Positions 26,390-35,472 of a DNA stretch of 64,000 nucleotides are shown piece by piece (position 1 is the first letter of the stretch; every line of letters begins with the position of its first letter). Position numbers and translations under genes: made by a program. Below the pieces are notes generated by a model that made no database searches, was not told the origin of the DNA, and saw nothing but the letters and a program-made list of their open reading frames with translations. This DNA comes from Microvirga antarctica. Lineage in GTDB: Bacteria > Pseudomonadota > Alphaproteobacteria > Rhizobiales > Beijerinckiaceae. Location: the NCBI RefSeq assembly GCF_017921815.1, contig NZ_JAGEMM010000002.1, positions 248,001 to 312,000 of the forward strand. Direction: 5' to 3'.

Positions 26390-27397
26390 GTGCAGATCGA
26401 AGCAGACACCCGTTCCATCCCGGCGTTGCCGAAGCACCGCGGCGGGGCATGGCGCGACGTTGCGGGCATTCTGCTGATCGCGGTCGCCGGCGCTGCCGGG
26501 TATTTCCTGTTCCCCGACAGCCTCGCGCTTCTGACGCGGGTGACGGCTCTGGCGATGCTCGCTCTCTCGCTCGACCTCGTGGTGGGCTATTGCGGCGTTG
26601 CGACACTTGGCCAAGCCGCCTTGTTCGGGGCCGGCGCGTATGCGGCGGGCATTGCCTGCGTTTCAGGAGTGACCGAGCCGTTGAGCCTCCTCCTGATCGG
26701 TGCGGTGGCGGGCGCTGCTGCCGGGCTGGTGATGGGCGGCATCATGCTGCGCGCCCACGGTCTCGCCCAGCTGGTATTGTCCATTGCCATCGTGCAGCTC
26801 TTCCATGAGGCGGCCAACAAGGCGTCGTCCTATACGGGCGGGAGCGATGGACTTGCCGGCCTGACGGTCGGGCCGCTGTTCGGCATCTTCGCATTCGATC
26901 TGTGGGGACGCACCGCTTATCTGCTTGGCGTGGTAATCCTGGTGGCCGTCTTTGCGGCGTTGAAATTTGTCGTCGCATCCCCCTTCGGAATGATGTGCCG
27001 TGGCATCAAGGAGGATCCGATCCGCATCCGCTCCATGGGGGCCTTCGTCTCGCCGGTGCTGCTCAAGATGTTCGTCATCTCCGGCGCCGTGGCCGGAACC
27101 GGCGGTGCGCTGGCGGCGATCTCGACCCAGGTCGTCGGTCTCGACAGCGTGAGCTTCGAACTCTCGGCGAATGCCTTGGTCATGCTCGTGCTTGGCGGGA
27201 TCGGCACGCTGTACGGGGCAATTGTCGGAACGATCATCTTCATGGCGTTCGAACACGTGGTCTCGGCCATCAATCCGTTCCACTGGATGACGATGGTCGG
27301 CGCCCTTCTCATCGCGGTCGTCATCGCCGCGCCCCGTGGCCTCGGCGGCCTGGTTGCACGGCTCTGGACGCCGAGCCGACATGGGGAGCGCCCATGA
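26390..27397 (+). CDS. ABC transporter permease, LivM family
   Basis: This 335-residue inner-membrane permease has eight to ten hydrophobic segments and LivM family blocks such as LDLVVGYCGVATLGQAALFG and RGIKEDPIRIRSMG. The GTG at 26390 begins just after the preceding stop, with GGAAGGG upstream, and gives a compact start. A longer frame would overlap the LivH gene by about 50 bases. The stop overlaps the next ATG by 4 bases, so translation of the ATPase gene is coupled. Confidence 0.9.
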   Translation: MQIEADTRSIPALPKHRGGAWRDVAGILLIAVAGAAGYFLFPDSLALLTRVTALAMLALSLDLVVGYCGVATLGQAALFGAGAYAAGIACVSGVTEPLSLLLIGAVAGAAAGLVMGGIMLRAHGLAQLVLSIAIVQLFHEAANKASSYTGGSDGLAGLTVGPLFGIFAFDLWGRTAYLLGVVILVAVFAALKFVVASPFGMMCRGIKEDPIRIRSMGAFVSPVLLKMFVISGAVAGTGGALAAISTQVVGLDSVSFELSANALVMLVLGGIGTLYGAIVGTIIFMAFEHVVSAINPFHWMTMVGALLIAVVIAAPRGLGGLVARLWTPSRHGERP

Positions 27398-28158
27398 GCG
27401 ACGTGTTCAAGGTCGAGGCTCTGTCGAAGGCCTTCGGCGGGCTGACCGTGAGCCGCAACATCTCGCTTGCCATGAAGGCGGGTGCCCGCGTTGCGCTCAT
27501 CGGTCCAAACGGCGCCGGCAAGACGACCTTCGTCAATCTGGTCATTGGCCAGTTGCGTGCGGACACCGGCAGGATCTTGATCGGGGAGCAGGATGTCACG
27601 CGGCTCGGCGTCGTGCCTCGGGTTCGTCAGGGTCTTGTGCGGACCTTCCAGGTCACACGCCTCTTTTCCGATATGACCCCGGAGGAGCACCTGATCCTCA
27701 CGGTGCTCCAGCGCGAGGGGCGCGCGTCCCGTATCCTCGGCGGATTCAGGAGCGACTCGACCGTGACGGGCGAGGTGGAAGGTCTGCTCGCAGCGCTCGG
27801 GCTCCTCGAGGTGGCGCGGCGCAAGGTCGGCGAGATCGCCTATGGCCAGCAGCGGCTTCTCGAGATTGCCATCGCACTGGCGTTGAAGCCGAAGGTGCTG
27901 TTGCTGGACGAGCCGGCCGCCGGCGTGCCGCAGAGCGAGACGCCGCGGATCGAGCGGGCGCTCGAACGCCTGCCGCCGAGTCTTGCTGTACTGATGATCG
28001 AGCATGACATGGATCTCGTGTTCCGGTTCGCCAAGCACGTGGTCGTGCTTGCTGCCGGCGAGATCATCTTCGAAGGGCTGCCGTCTGAAGTCGCCGCGAA
28101 CGCCAAGGTTCGCGAAGCCTACCTGGGAAGTTACGCCGATGCCCGCAAGCACGCTTGA
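27394..28158 (+). CDS. ABC transporter ATP-binding protein, LivG family
   Basis: This 254-residue ATPase has Walker A GPNGAGKTT (near residue 37), a Q-loop at VRTFQV, a signature reading IAYGQQR, Walker B VLLLDEPAAG and a switch His in IEHDMDLV. These features match LivG, one of the two ATPases of the branched-chain-type importer. The ATG overlaps the LivM stop by 4 bases; frames extending further upstream are shadows of the LivM gene. Its last 20 bases overlap the next ATPase gene. Confidence 0.92.
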   Translation: MSDVFKVEALSKAFGGLTVSRNISLAMKAGARVALIGPNGAGKTTFVNLVIGQLRADTGRILIGEQDVTRLGVVPRVRQGLVRTFQVTRLFSDMTPEEHLILTVLQREGRASRILGGFRSDSTVTGEVEGLLAALGLLEVARRKVGEIAYGQQRLLEIAIALALKPKVLLLDEPAAGVPQSETPRIERALERLPPSLAVLMIEHDMDLVFRFAKHVVVLAAGEIIFEGLPSEVAANAKVREAYLGSYADARKHA

Positions 28159-28855
28159 GGTACAGGGCCTGAGCGCGGGCTACGGTCCGACACGCGTCCT
28201 CGAAGATCTGTCGTTCTCGGTGGCTGCCGGCGAACGCCTGTCAATTCTCGGGCGAAACGGGATGGGCAAAACGACGCTGCTGTCGAGCATCATGGGCCTG
28301 ACGCGCCACCAGGGCGGCGCTATCCTGCTCGATGGCGACGATGTGTCCCGGCTGCGCGGATCTGAACGGGCCCGCAGGGGGGTCGGCCTTGTGCCGCAGA
28401 CCCGCGATATCTTTCGGTCGCTGACCGTCGAGGAAAACCTGCTGGCCGGCATCAAGGACAGGCCCGGCAGCGTCATCGCGGAAGCCTACGAGATGTTTCC
28501 GCGCCTGAAAGAGCGGCGGCGCAATCTGGGTTGGCAATTGTCGGGCGGTGAACAGCAGATGCTGTCGACGGCCCGCTGTATTCTCGGGGAGCCATCGCTG
28601 CTTCTCCTCGACGAACCGCTCGAAGGCCTCGCGCCGGTGATCTGCGACGAGTTGATGATCGCCTTCACGAAGCTCGCCGCAGGCGGGAGCATGACCGTCC
28701 TGCTGGTCGAGCAGCGGATCGAGGCGGCCCTCGATTTCGCCGAAAAGGTCGTGATCCTCGAGCGCGGTCGCATTGTCTGGCAGGGCACCTCGACCGCCCT
28801 TCGCGCGGACGACCAACTGATTGAGCATTACATCGGCGTTGGAACGCTGCACTGA
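28139..28855 (+). CDS. ABC transporter ATP-binding protein, LivF family
   Basis: This 238-residue ATPase has Walker A GRNGMGKTT, the signature LSGGEQQMLSTARC, Walker B LLLLDEPLEGLAP and a switch region VLLVEQRIEAAL in which the His is replaced by Gln, as is usual for LivF. It completes the five-component transporter. The start at 28139 overlaps LivG by 20 bases. The next gene, pcaD, starts 8 bases after its stop, which ties transport and catabolism into one probable operon. Confidence 0.92.
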   Translation: MPASTLEVQGLSAGYGPTRVLEDLSFSVAAGERLSILGRNGMGKTTLLSSIMGLTRHQGGAILLDGDDVSRLRGSERARRGVGLVPQTRDIFRSLTVEENLLAGIKDRPGSVIAEAYEMFPRLKERRRNLGWQLSGGEQQMLSTARCILGEPSLLLLDEPLEGLAPVICDELMIAFTKLAAGGSMTVLLVEQRIEAALDFAEKVVILERGRIVWQGTSTALRADDQLIEHYIGVGTLH

Positions 28856-28863
28856 GAGGGTTC

Positions 28864-29658
28864 ATGGCATTCATCCGCGCAAACGGGCTCGTTCTTCACT
28901 ACCGGATCCTCGGCCGCGCCGACGGCCCGGCTTTGGTCTTTGTCAACTCGCTCGGCAGCGACCTTCGGATCTGGCAGGACGTGGTTGACGCATTCTGCGG
29001 CACATACCGGGTCATCCTCTACGACAAGCGCGGCCACGGATTGTCGGATGCGCCGCCGGCTCCTTACGCTATGGACGACCATGCGGACGACCTTTTGGCC
29101 CTGCTCGAACAGATCCAGGTCAAACGGGCCGCGATCGTCGGCCTGTCGGTCGGTGGCATGATCGCCCAGCGGATAGCTGTGCGGGCCCCGCAAAGGGTCG
29201 CGGCTCTCATTCTGTGTGACACCGCCACGAAGATCGGAACCGCAGAGAGCTGGGCCGAACGTATCGCTGCCGTGGAAACGTCAGGCCTCGCGTCGATTGC
29301 CGACGCCGTCATGCAGAGGTGGTTCACCCCATCATTCCGCGAGGTGCGATCCGCCGAATGGACGGGCTGGCGCAACATGCTCGTGCGCACGCCGCCTCAT
29401 GGCTACACGGGCACGTGCGCTTCGATCCGCGATGCGGATCTGACCGCAGACGCGCCGTCGATTGCGGCACCCACGTTGTGCATCGTCGGCGATCAGGATG
29501 GGTCGACGCCGCCGGAGCTCGTCCGGCACACCGCCGGCCTCATCCCCGGCGCTCGGTTCGAGATCATCCCGGCTGCCGGACACATTCCATGCATCGAACA
29601 GCCGGCGGTCACGTCGCGGCTGATTGCGCAGCATCTTGAGGAGGCGGGATATGTCTGA
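28864..29658 (+). CDS. pcaD: 3-oxoadipate enol-lactonase
   Basis: This 264-residue alpha/beta hydrolase opens 3-oxoadipate enol-lactone to 3-oxoadipate in the protocatechuate branch. The nucleophile elbow GLSVGG gives Ser95. A catalytic Asp is likely in VGDQDGSTP and the His in PAAGHIPCIE, near the C-terminus. The N-terminal NSLGSDLRIWQ supplies the oxyanion region typical of PcaD. The reading frame starts 8 bases after the transporter ATPase and overlaps pcaC by 8 bases. Confidence 0.93.
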   Translation: MAFIRANGLVLHYRILGRADGPALVFVNSLGSDLRIWQDVVDAFCGTYRVILYDKRGHGLSDAPPAPYAMDDHADDLLALLEQIQVKRAAIVGLSVGGMIAQRIAVRAPQRVAALILCDTATKIGTAESWAERIAAVETSGLASIADAVMQRWFTPSFREVRSAEWTGWRNMLVRTPPHGYTGTCASIRDADLTADAPSIAAPTLCIVGDQDGSTPPELVRHTAGLIPGARFEIIPAAGHIPCIEQPAVTSRLIAQHLEEAGYV

Positions 29659-30043
29659 TCACGACAGGAGCGAGCGTTACGAGGCCGGCATGGTGGTGCG
29701 GCGCAAGGTGCTTGGCGACGCGCATGTGGATCGCGCGAGCGCACAGGTGACCGATCTCGATGCGGACTTCCAGTCCTTCATTACGGAAGGGGCCTGGGGC
29801 ACCGTCTGGTCGCGCCCCCACTTTTCCCTTCGCGAGCGGTCGATCGTCACGATCGCGTTGCTCGCCGCTCTCGGACAGGACGAGGAGGTCGCAATGCATG
29901 TGCGCGCGACCGCCAATACCGGCGCGACGCGCGAGGATATCCGGGAGGCCTTGATGCACGTGGCCGTCTACGCCGGTGTTCCCGCGGCCAATCACGCCTT
30001 CAAGATTGTAAAGAAGGTTCTGGCCGACATGGAAACGACTTGA
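29651..30043 (+). CDS. pcaC: 4-carboxymuconolactone decarboxylase
   Basis: This 130-residue single-domain enzyme of the AhpD/CMD fold decarboxylates 4-carboxymuconolactone to the enol-lactone that PcaD uses. Family blocks RYEAGMVVRRKVLGDAHVDR, WGTVWSRPHFSLRERS and EALMHVAVYAGVPAANHAF are visible. It is a separate protein, not fused to PcaD as in some actinobacteria. The ATG at 29651 overlaps the end of pcaD and has GAGGCGGG upstream. Confidence 0.94.
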   Translation: MSDHDRSERYEAGMVVRRKVLGDAHVDRASAQVTDLDADFQSFITEGAWGTVWSRPHFSLRERSIVTIALLAALGQDEEVAMHVRATANTGATREDIREALMHVAVYAGVPAANHAFKIVKKVLADMETT

Positions 30044-30075
30044 GCCCAAGCTTTCTGCTGTTGTGAGGAGCACAC

Positions 30076-30801
30076 ATGTCCGACGACGGATCCTACTTCC
30101 AGCGTGATCGCGCCTGGCATCCGCCCGCATTCACCCCGGACTACAAGACGTCCATCCTGCGCTCCCCGCGCTTTCCATTGCTGTCTCTGGACAACACAAT
30201 CTCGGAATTGACCGGTCCGGTCTTTGGCGACGCGCTTCTGGGGCCGCTCGATAACGATCTGATCCGCAACTACGCCAAGGATGGCGATCCCATCGGCCAA
30301 CGCATCGTCGTCTACGGCCGCGTCCTTGACGAGAATGCCCGTGCTGTTCCGGGCGCGCTGCTTGAATTCTGGCAGGCCAATGCGGGCGGACGCTATCGGC
30401 ACAGGAAGGAGACGTATCTCGCGGCGATCGATCCGAATTTCGGCGGATGCGGCCGGGCGATCACCGATTCCGAGGGACGCTATGAGTTCCGCACCATCAA
30501 GCCGGGTGCGTATCCGTGGCCCAACGGCGTCAATGATTGGCGTCCGGCGCATATCCATTTTTCGGTCTTCGGTCATGCCTTTGCGCAGCGCCTGATCACG
30601 CAGATGTATTTCGAGGGCGATCCGATGATCTGGCAATGCCCGATCGTGCGAACGATCCCGGACAAGGCCGCGATCGAGCAACTCGTGGCGGCGCTCGACC
30701 GCAACGCGACGCTTCCGATGGATGCGCTTGCCTACAAGTTCGACATCGTCCTGCGCGGCCGACGCGCGACGATGTTCGAGAACCGCCCGGAGGGGAATTG
30801 A
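30076..30801 (+). CDS. pcaH: Protocatechuate 3,4-dioxygenase beta subunit
   Basis: This 241-residue subunit carries the catalytic non-haem Fe(III) that cleaves protocatechuate between its hydroxyl groups. The four iron ligands are present at Tyr107, Tyr146, His159 and His161, with the same spacing as Tyr408/447 and His460/462 of the Pseudomonas enzyme. Conserved blocks include [15 protein letters not shown] and [15 protein letters not shown] lies upstream of the ATG. Its stop overlaps the ATG of the alpha subunit gene (TGATG). Confidence 0.96.
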   Translation: MSDDGSYFQRDRAWHPPAFTPDYKTSILRSPRFPLLSLDNTISELTGPVFGDALLGPLDNDLIRNYAKDGDPIGQRIVVYGRVLDENARAVPGALLEFWQANAGGRYRHRKETYLAAIDPNFGGCGRAITDSEGRYEFRTIKPGAYPWPNGVNDWRPAHIHFSVFGHAFAQRLITQMYFEGDPMIWQCPIVRTIPDKAAIEQLVAALDRNATLPMDALAYKFDIVLRGRRATMFENRPEGN

Positions 30802-31427
30802 TGGTGCAGAAATTGGATCGTCTGAAGGAATCGCCGTCGCAGACGGCCGGGCCCTATGTGCACATCGGCACCAATCCGAACAGCGTGGAGATCAAGGGCG
30901 TCTGGAACGAGGACCTCGGCAGCCGGATGCTGAACACGCAAACGCTCGGTGAGCGCATCGTCCTCGAGGGCCGTGTCCTTGACGGCAGCGGCGCACCGCT
31001 CAAGGACGTGCTGGTGGAGATCTGGCAGGCCGACGCGCAGGGGCTCTATCCCTCTCCGCAGGAAAAGCGTGGAAAGGCCGATCCCCATTTCGCCGGCTGG
31101 GGGCGGCAGCCGGTCGATCCCGTCACCGGCATCTACCACTTTGAGACCGTCAAGCCGGGCAGGGTGCCTTATCGCGACGGGCGAATGATGGCGCCGCACG
31201 TGACGTTCTGGCTCGTCTCGCGCGGAATCAATCTGGGCCTGCACACGCGCCTGTATTTCGCCGACGAGGAAGAAGCCAATGCGCAATGCCCGGTTCTGGC
31301 CCGCATCGAACACACACGCCGCATTCCGACGCTGATCGCATCGCGTTCAGAGGCGAATGGGCTTGCGACCTACACCTTCGACATTCGCCTTCAGGGTGAA
31401 GGCGAAACCGTTTTCTTCGACATCTGA
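30801..31427 (+). CDS. pcaG: Protocatechuate 3,4-dioxygenase alpha subunit
   Basis: This 208-residue partner of PcaH lacks the iron ligands, as expected for the alpha subunit, but has the same fold and blocks such as SPSQTAGPYVHIGTNP, LVEIWQADAQGLYP and GRMMAPHVTFWLVSRGIN. It helps shape the substrate pocket. The ATG shares a base with the pcaH stop, so translation of the two is coupled, and GGAGGGG precedes it. Confidence 0.95.
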   Translation: MVQKLDRLKESPSQTAGPYVHIGTNPNSVEIKGVWNEDLGSRMLNTQTLGERIVLEGRVLDGSGAPLKDVLVEIWQADAQGLYPSPQEKRGKADPHFAGWGRQPVDPVTGIYHFETVKPGRVPYRDGRMMAPHVTFWLVSRGINLGLHTRLYFADEEEANAQCPVLARIEHTRRIPTLIASRSEANGLATYTFDIRLQGEGETVFFDI

Positions 31428-31445
31428 TCGTAACGAAAGAATCCA

Positions 31446-32291
31446 ATGGCCCAGTTTCAAAGCCTCCGCGAGGCGGTCGCCGACAATCTCAAGGACGGCG
31501 ACACGGTTGCGTTCGAGGGGTTTACCCATCTCATTCCACATGCCGCAGCCCATGAGGCGATCCGCCAGGGGCGCCGGAACCTGACGCTGATCCGCATGAC
31601 GCCGGATATCATCTACGATCAGATGATCGGCATGGGACTGGCCAAGGCCGCGGTTTTCTCGTACGCCGGAAATCCGGGTGTCGGCCTGCTGCGGCGGATG
31701 CGCGATGCAATCGAAAACCAATGGCCGGTTCCGCTCGAGACCGTCGAGCACAGCCATGCGGCCATGGCGAATGCCTACGAGGCAGGCGCCGCCGGGCTCC
31801 CTTGCGCAATCTTTCGCGGCTACCGGGGCGCTGGCCTCAAGGACGTCAATCCCGGCATCAAGAGCGTGATCTGCCCCTTCACGGGCGAGGAGCTCGCGGC
31901 CGTTCCCGCGCACCGGCCGGATGTGGCCTTCATCCACGCACAGAAGGCCAACAAGCGTGGCGACGTTCTCGTCGAAGGCATTGTCGGTGTGCAGAAGGAG
32001 GTTGTCCTGGCCGCCAAGCGCGCCGTTGTGACGGTCGAAGAAATTGTCGACGACTTCGCGGGCCTGCATCCCAACCTGTGCGTCCTGCCGCACTGGACGG
32101 TGACATCCATCGTGAAGGTCCCCGGCGGGGCGCACCCGTCTTACACCCATGGGTACTATGCCCGCGACAACGCAGCCTATCTGGAATGGGACAAGATCTC
32201 GGCCGATCGCGATCTCTTCACGCGCTGGATGAAAGACAACGTCCTTGATGCAACCCCCGATGTCTTTGCCGAACGCGTGAAGGGACTCTGA
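31446..32291 (+). CDS. pcaI: 3-oxoadipate CoA-transferase subunit A
   Basis: This 281-residue subunit pairs with PcaJ to move CoA from succinyl-CoA to 3-oxoadipate. It has the family I CoA-transferase glycine-rich region DTVAFEGFTHLIPHAAAHE and FRGYRGAGLKDVNP, and it begins 18 bases after pcaG. Its length is somewhat greater than the roughly 230 residues common in gammaproteobacterial PcaI, and it resembles the longer alphaproteobacterial form. GAAAG lies upstream of the ATG. Confidence 0.9.
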   Translation: MAQFQSLREAVADNLKDGDTVAFEGFTHLIPHAAAHEAIRQGRRNLTLIRMTPDIIYDQMIGMGLAKAAVFSYAGNPGVGLLRRMRDAIENQWPVPLETVEHSHAAMANAYEAGAAGLPCAIFRGYRGAGLKDVNPGIKSVICPFTGEELAAVPAHRPDVAFIHAQKANKRGDVLVEGIVGVQKEVVLAAKRAVVTVEEIVDDFAGLHPNLCVLPHWTVTSIVKVPGGAHPSYTHGYYARDNAAYLEWDKISADRDLFTRWMKDNVLDATPDVFAERVKGL

Positions 32292-32292
32292 G

Positions 32293-33084
32293 ATGACGGA
32301 TCTTTCCAACGTCACACCGACCGAAATGATGACCATTGCGGCAGCCCGCGCGCTCTCCAACGACGATGTGTGCTTCGTCGGCATCGGCGCGCCCTCGGCG
32401 GCCTGCAACGTGGCGCGCCTGACGCATGCGCCGGGCATTACCTTGATCTATGAGAGCGGGACCATTGGCACGGCACCCGATGTCCTGCCGCTGTCGATCG
32501 GCGACGGTGAATTGTGCGCGACCGCGGTCACGACCGTGTCGGTGCCGGAGATGTTTCGCTACTGGCTGCAGGGCGGCCGTGTGACCGTGGGCTTTCTCGG
32601 CGCCGCGCAGCTTGATCGCTTCGGTAACATCAACACGACGGTGATCGGTGACTACCATCACCCGAAGGTCAGGTTGCCCGGTGGGGGAGGCGCTCCGGAG
32701 ATCGCGACATCCTGCCAGGAGGTGTTCATCACCATGAAGCAGACGACGCGGGGAATGGTGGAGAAAATCGATTTCTTCACCTCCTTCGGGCATGGCGAAG
32801 GGGGCGATCATCGCAAGCGCCTGGGGATCTCCACCAAGGGCCCGACATTGCTGGTCACCGATCTGGCAATCTGGAAACCGGACGCTGAGAGCAAGGAATT
32901 CACTGTCGTCTCCTTGCATCCCGGCGTCACACGCGAAAAGGTGCAGGAAACCTGCGGTTGGACGGTGCGCTTCGCCGCGACCGTCGAGGAGACACCGCCC
33001 CCGACCGAACTGGAATTGACGACACTGCGTGACCTGCATGCGCGCACCGCGCGCGCCCATGGCGGCAAGAAGGAACAATCATGA
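32293..33084 (+). CDS. pcaJ: 3-oxoadipate CoA-transferase subunit B
   Basis: This 263-residue subunit carries the catalytic glutamate of family I CoA transferases, most likely Glu54 in YESGTIG. Other family blocks are CFVGIGAPSAACNVARL and GAAQLDRFGNINTT. It starts one base after the pcaI stop and overlaps pcaF by 4 bases (ATGA), so the three genes are translationally coupled. Product: 3-oxoadipyl-CoA. Confidence 0.92.
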   Translation: MTDLSNVTPTEMMTIAAARALSNDDVCFVGIGAPSAACNVARLTHAPGITLIYESGTIGTAPDVLPLSIGDGELCATAVTTVSVPEMFRYWLQGGRVTVGFLGAAQLDRFGNINTTVIGDYHHPKVRLPGGGGAPEIATSCQEVFITMKQTTRGMVEKIDFFTSFGHGEGGDHRKRLGISTKGPTLLVTDLAIWKPDAESKEFTVVSLHPGVTREKVQETCGWTVRFAATVEETPPPTELELTTLRDLHARTARAHGGKKEQS

Positions 33085-34289
33085 TGCGAGACGCCTATAT
33101 CTGCGCCTATCTGCGCACCCCCATCGGCCGCTATGCAGGGGCTCTTTCCAGCGTGCGGGCCGACGATCTCGGCGCTGTGCCGCTGCGTGCGCTGATGGCG
33201 CAATTCCCCTTGATCGATTTCGAGGCGGTCGACGACGTCATCTTCGGCTGCGCCAACCAGGCGGGCGAAGATAATCGCAACGTTGCCCGCATGTCGCTCC
33301 TGCTTGCGGGCCTCCCAACCGGGATTTCGGGATCGACCATCAATCGTCTGTGCGGATCGGGGATGGATGCGGTCATTGCCGCCGCCCGCGCCATCCGCTC
33401 CGGTGATGCCGATCTCATCATCGCCGGCGGCGTCGAATCCATGTCCCGCGCGCCCTTCGTGATGCCGAAGGCGGAGTCGGCATTTTCCCGAAATGCGGAA
33501 ATTTTCGACACCACGATTGGCTGGCGGTTCGTCAATCCGCTGATGAAGCAGCAATACGGCGTCGATTCCATGCCCGAGACCGGCGAGAATGTCGCGGAGG
33601 ATCACGGCGTGTCGCGGCAGGACCAGGACGCCTTCGCATTGCGGTCTCAGCAGAAGGCGGGCGAAGCGCAGAAGAACGGACGTCTCGCCAAGGAGATCAC
33701 ACCGGTCTCGATCAAGCAGCGCCGCGGCGATCCGGTGACGGTCGCCATGGACGAGCACCCGCGCAGCGACACCACGCTCGCAATGCTGGCGAAGCTGCCG
33801 ACACCGTTCCGGAAGGATGGCACGGTGACAGCCGGCAACGCCTCGGGCGTCAATGACGGTGCGGCGGCGCTCATCGTCGCGTCCGAGGAGGCGATGCGCA
33901 AATACGGGCTGGAGCCACTGGCGCGCATCGTCGGTGGCGCCGCCGCGGGCGTTGCGCCCCGGGTCATGGGAATGGGCCCCGTGCCGGCCACGCGAAAATT
34001 GTGCGCACGCCTCGGGCTCACCCCGGCGGATTTCGACGTCGTCGAGTTGAACGAGGCCTTTGCCAGCCAAGGCATCGCGGTCTTGCGTGAATTGGGAATC
34101 GCCGAGGACGCCGCGCATGTGAACCGCAATGGCGGGGCCATCGCGCTCGGCCATCCCCTTGGCATGACGGGTGCCCGCATTGCGGGCACCGCTGCGCTCG
34201 AGCTTAAGCTGAACGGCGGCAAGCGCGCGCTCGCCACCATGTGCGTCGGGGTGGGGCAGGGCATTTCCATCGCCCTCGAGGCCGTCTAG
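33081..34289 (+). CDS. pcaF: 3-oxoadipyl-CoA thiolase
   Basis: This 402-residue thiolase splits 3-oxoadipyl-CoA into succinyl-CoA and acetyl-CoA. The nucleophilic Cys91 is in INRLCGSGMDAV, His358 in GHPLGMTG and the second catalytic Cys388 in TMCVGVGQG. RTPIGRYAGALSSVRADDL at the N-terminus and the length are typical of PcaF. A second ATG one codon later is an alternative start. It sits between pcaJ and pcaB in the operon. Confidence 0.94.
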   Translation: MMRDAYICAYLRTPIGRYAGALSSVRADDLGAVPLRALMAQFPLIDFEAVDDVIFGCANQAGEDNRNVARMSLLLAGLPTGISGSTINRLCGSGMDAVIAAARAIRSGDADLIIAGGVESMSRAPFVMPKAESAFSRNAEIFDTTIGWRFVNPLMKQQYGVDSMPETGENVAEDHGVSRQDQDAFALRSQQKAGEAQKNGRLAKEITPVSIKQRRGDPVTVAMDEHPRSDTTLAMLAKLPTPFRKDGTVTAGNASGVNDGAAALIVASEEAMRKYGLEPLARIVGGAAAGVAPRVMGMGPVPATRKLCARLGLTPADFDVVELNEAFASQGIAVLRELGIAEDAAHVNRNGGAIALGHPLGMTGARIAGTAALELKLNGGKRALATMCVGVGQGISIALEAV

Positions 34290-34298
34290 GCTTCCCGG

Positions 34299-35363
34299 AT
34301 GATGCCTGTCGGTCCCTCATCGCCACTGCTCTCCGCCCTCGTGGGCGACGAGGAGGTCGGCGCGTACTTCTCGAACGAGTCCGAATTGCGGGCTATGCTG
34401 GCGTTCGAGGCGGCGCTCGCGCAGGCACAGGCGAGTGCGGGGCTGATCGAACCCGCTACGGCCGATGCAATCGTACGGGCCTGCCAGGATTTCCGGCCCG
34501 ATTGGCCGGATCTCTCCGCAGGCTTTGCCCGGGACGGGGTCGTGGTGCCGGCGCTCGTGCGGCAATTACGGCGCGCGGTCGGCGAGGCGCACGCGCCGTT
34601 CGTGCATCTTGATGCGACGAGTCAGGATGTCATCGACACGGGCCTGATGCTGCGGTTGAGGAGCGTCACCACACTTCTGTTCGATCGCCTGTCTACTCTG
34701 CTCGCAACGCTTGAGGCTCTGAAAGCACGCGAGGGTGCGGTGCCGCTGATGGCACATACGCGCATGCAGCAGGCGCTTGCGTTCACCGTTGCCGACAAAC
34801 TCGACACCTGGATCGCGCCACTGGTGCGCCACCGCGCAGCCCTTCTCGCATTGCGGTCTGAGCTTCTGGTGATTCAACTGGGCGGGCCGATTGGCACGCG
34901 CAGTGAACAGGGCGGCGTAAGCGAGGCCGTGGCGATCGGGTTGGCGGAGCGCCTCGATCTGCGCAATGTGCCCCCCTGGCATTCGCAACGGGAAAGAATC
35001 GGGGCATATGGCGGGTTCCTCTCGTTGGTGTCGGGATCTCTGGGCAAGATCGGCCAGGACATCGTCCTGATGGCGCAGAACGAAGTGGGTGCAGTCCTGT
35101 TGCCCGATGGCGGAGGATCCTCTGCGATGGCGCATAAATCGAACCCGGTCACCGCCGAGGTGCTCGTGGCCATCGCGCGTTTCAATGCGGGCCTGCTGGG
35201 CACGCTCCATCAGGCGCTCGTTCACGAGAACGAGCGCTCCGGCGCGGCCTGGACGCTGGAATGGATGGTGCTTCCTCAGATGACGACAGCGACAGCCGCC
35301 GCGTTGCATAAAGCGCAGACGCTCGCCGCGGGCATGCACTTCAAAACGCAGGACCACGGATAG
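34299..35363 (+). CDS. pcaB: 3-carboxy-cis,cis-muconate cycloisomerase, short form
   Basis: This 354-residue member of the fumarase/aspartase superfamily lactonises 3-carboxymuconate, the PcaHG product. Superfamily signature GGSSAMAHKSNPV is present near residue 270, and the TSQDVIDTG block near 107. The usual gammaproteobacterial enzyme is about 450 residues and has a further C-terminal domain; this one ends shortly after HENERSGAAWTLEWMVLPQM. Short forms are known in Agrobacterium, so this is likely a lineage form rather than a truncation. It is the last gene of the pca unit. Confidence 0.92.
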   Translation: MMPVGPSSPLLSALVGDEEVGAYFSNESELRAMLAFEAALAQAQASAGLIEPATADAIVRACQDFRPDWPDLSAGFARDGVVVPALVRQLRRAVGEAHAPFVHLDATSQDVIDTGLMLRLRSVTTLLFDRLSTLLATLEALKAREGAVPLMAHTRMQQALAFTVADKLDTWIAPLVRHRAALLALRSELLVIQLGGPIGTRSEQGGVSEAVAIGLAERLDLRNVPPWHSQRERIGAYGGFLSLVSGSLGKIGQDIVLMAQNEVGAVLLPDGGGSSAMAHKSNPVTAEVLVAIARFNAGLLGTLHQALVHENERSGAAWTLEWMVLPQMTTATAAALHKAQTLAAGMHFKTQDHG

Positions 35364-35472
35364 ACGCTGACGGCGTCGCGCCAACGAGTCTCAACGCCGG
35401 CGCGGAATCGGGTCTGCCGCTTTCCAGATCGATGTCCGAACCATCGCAGGAACGGACAGCGATCGTCCTCGG

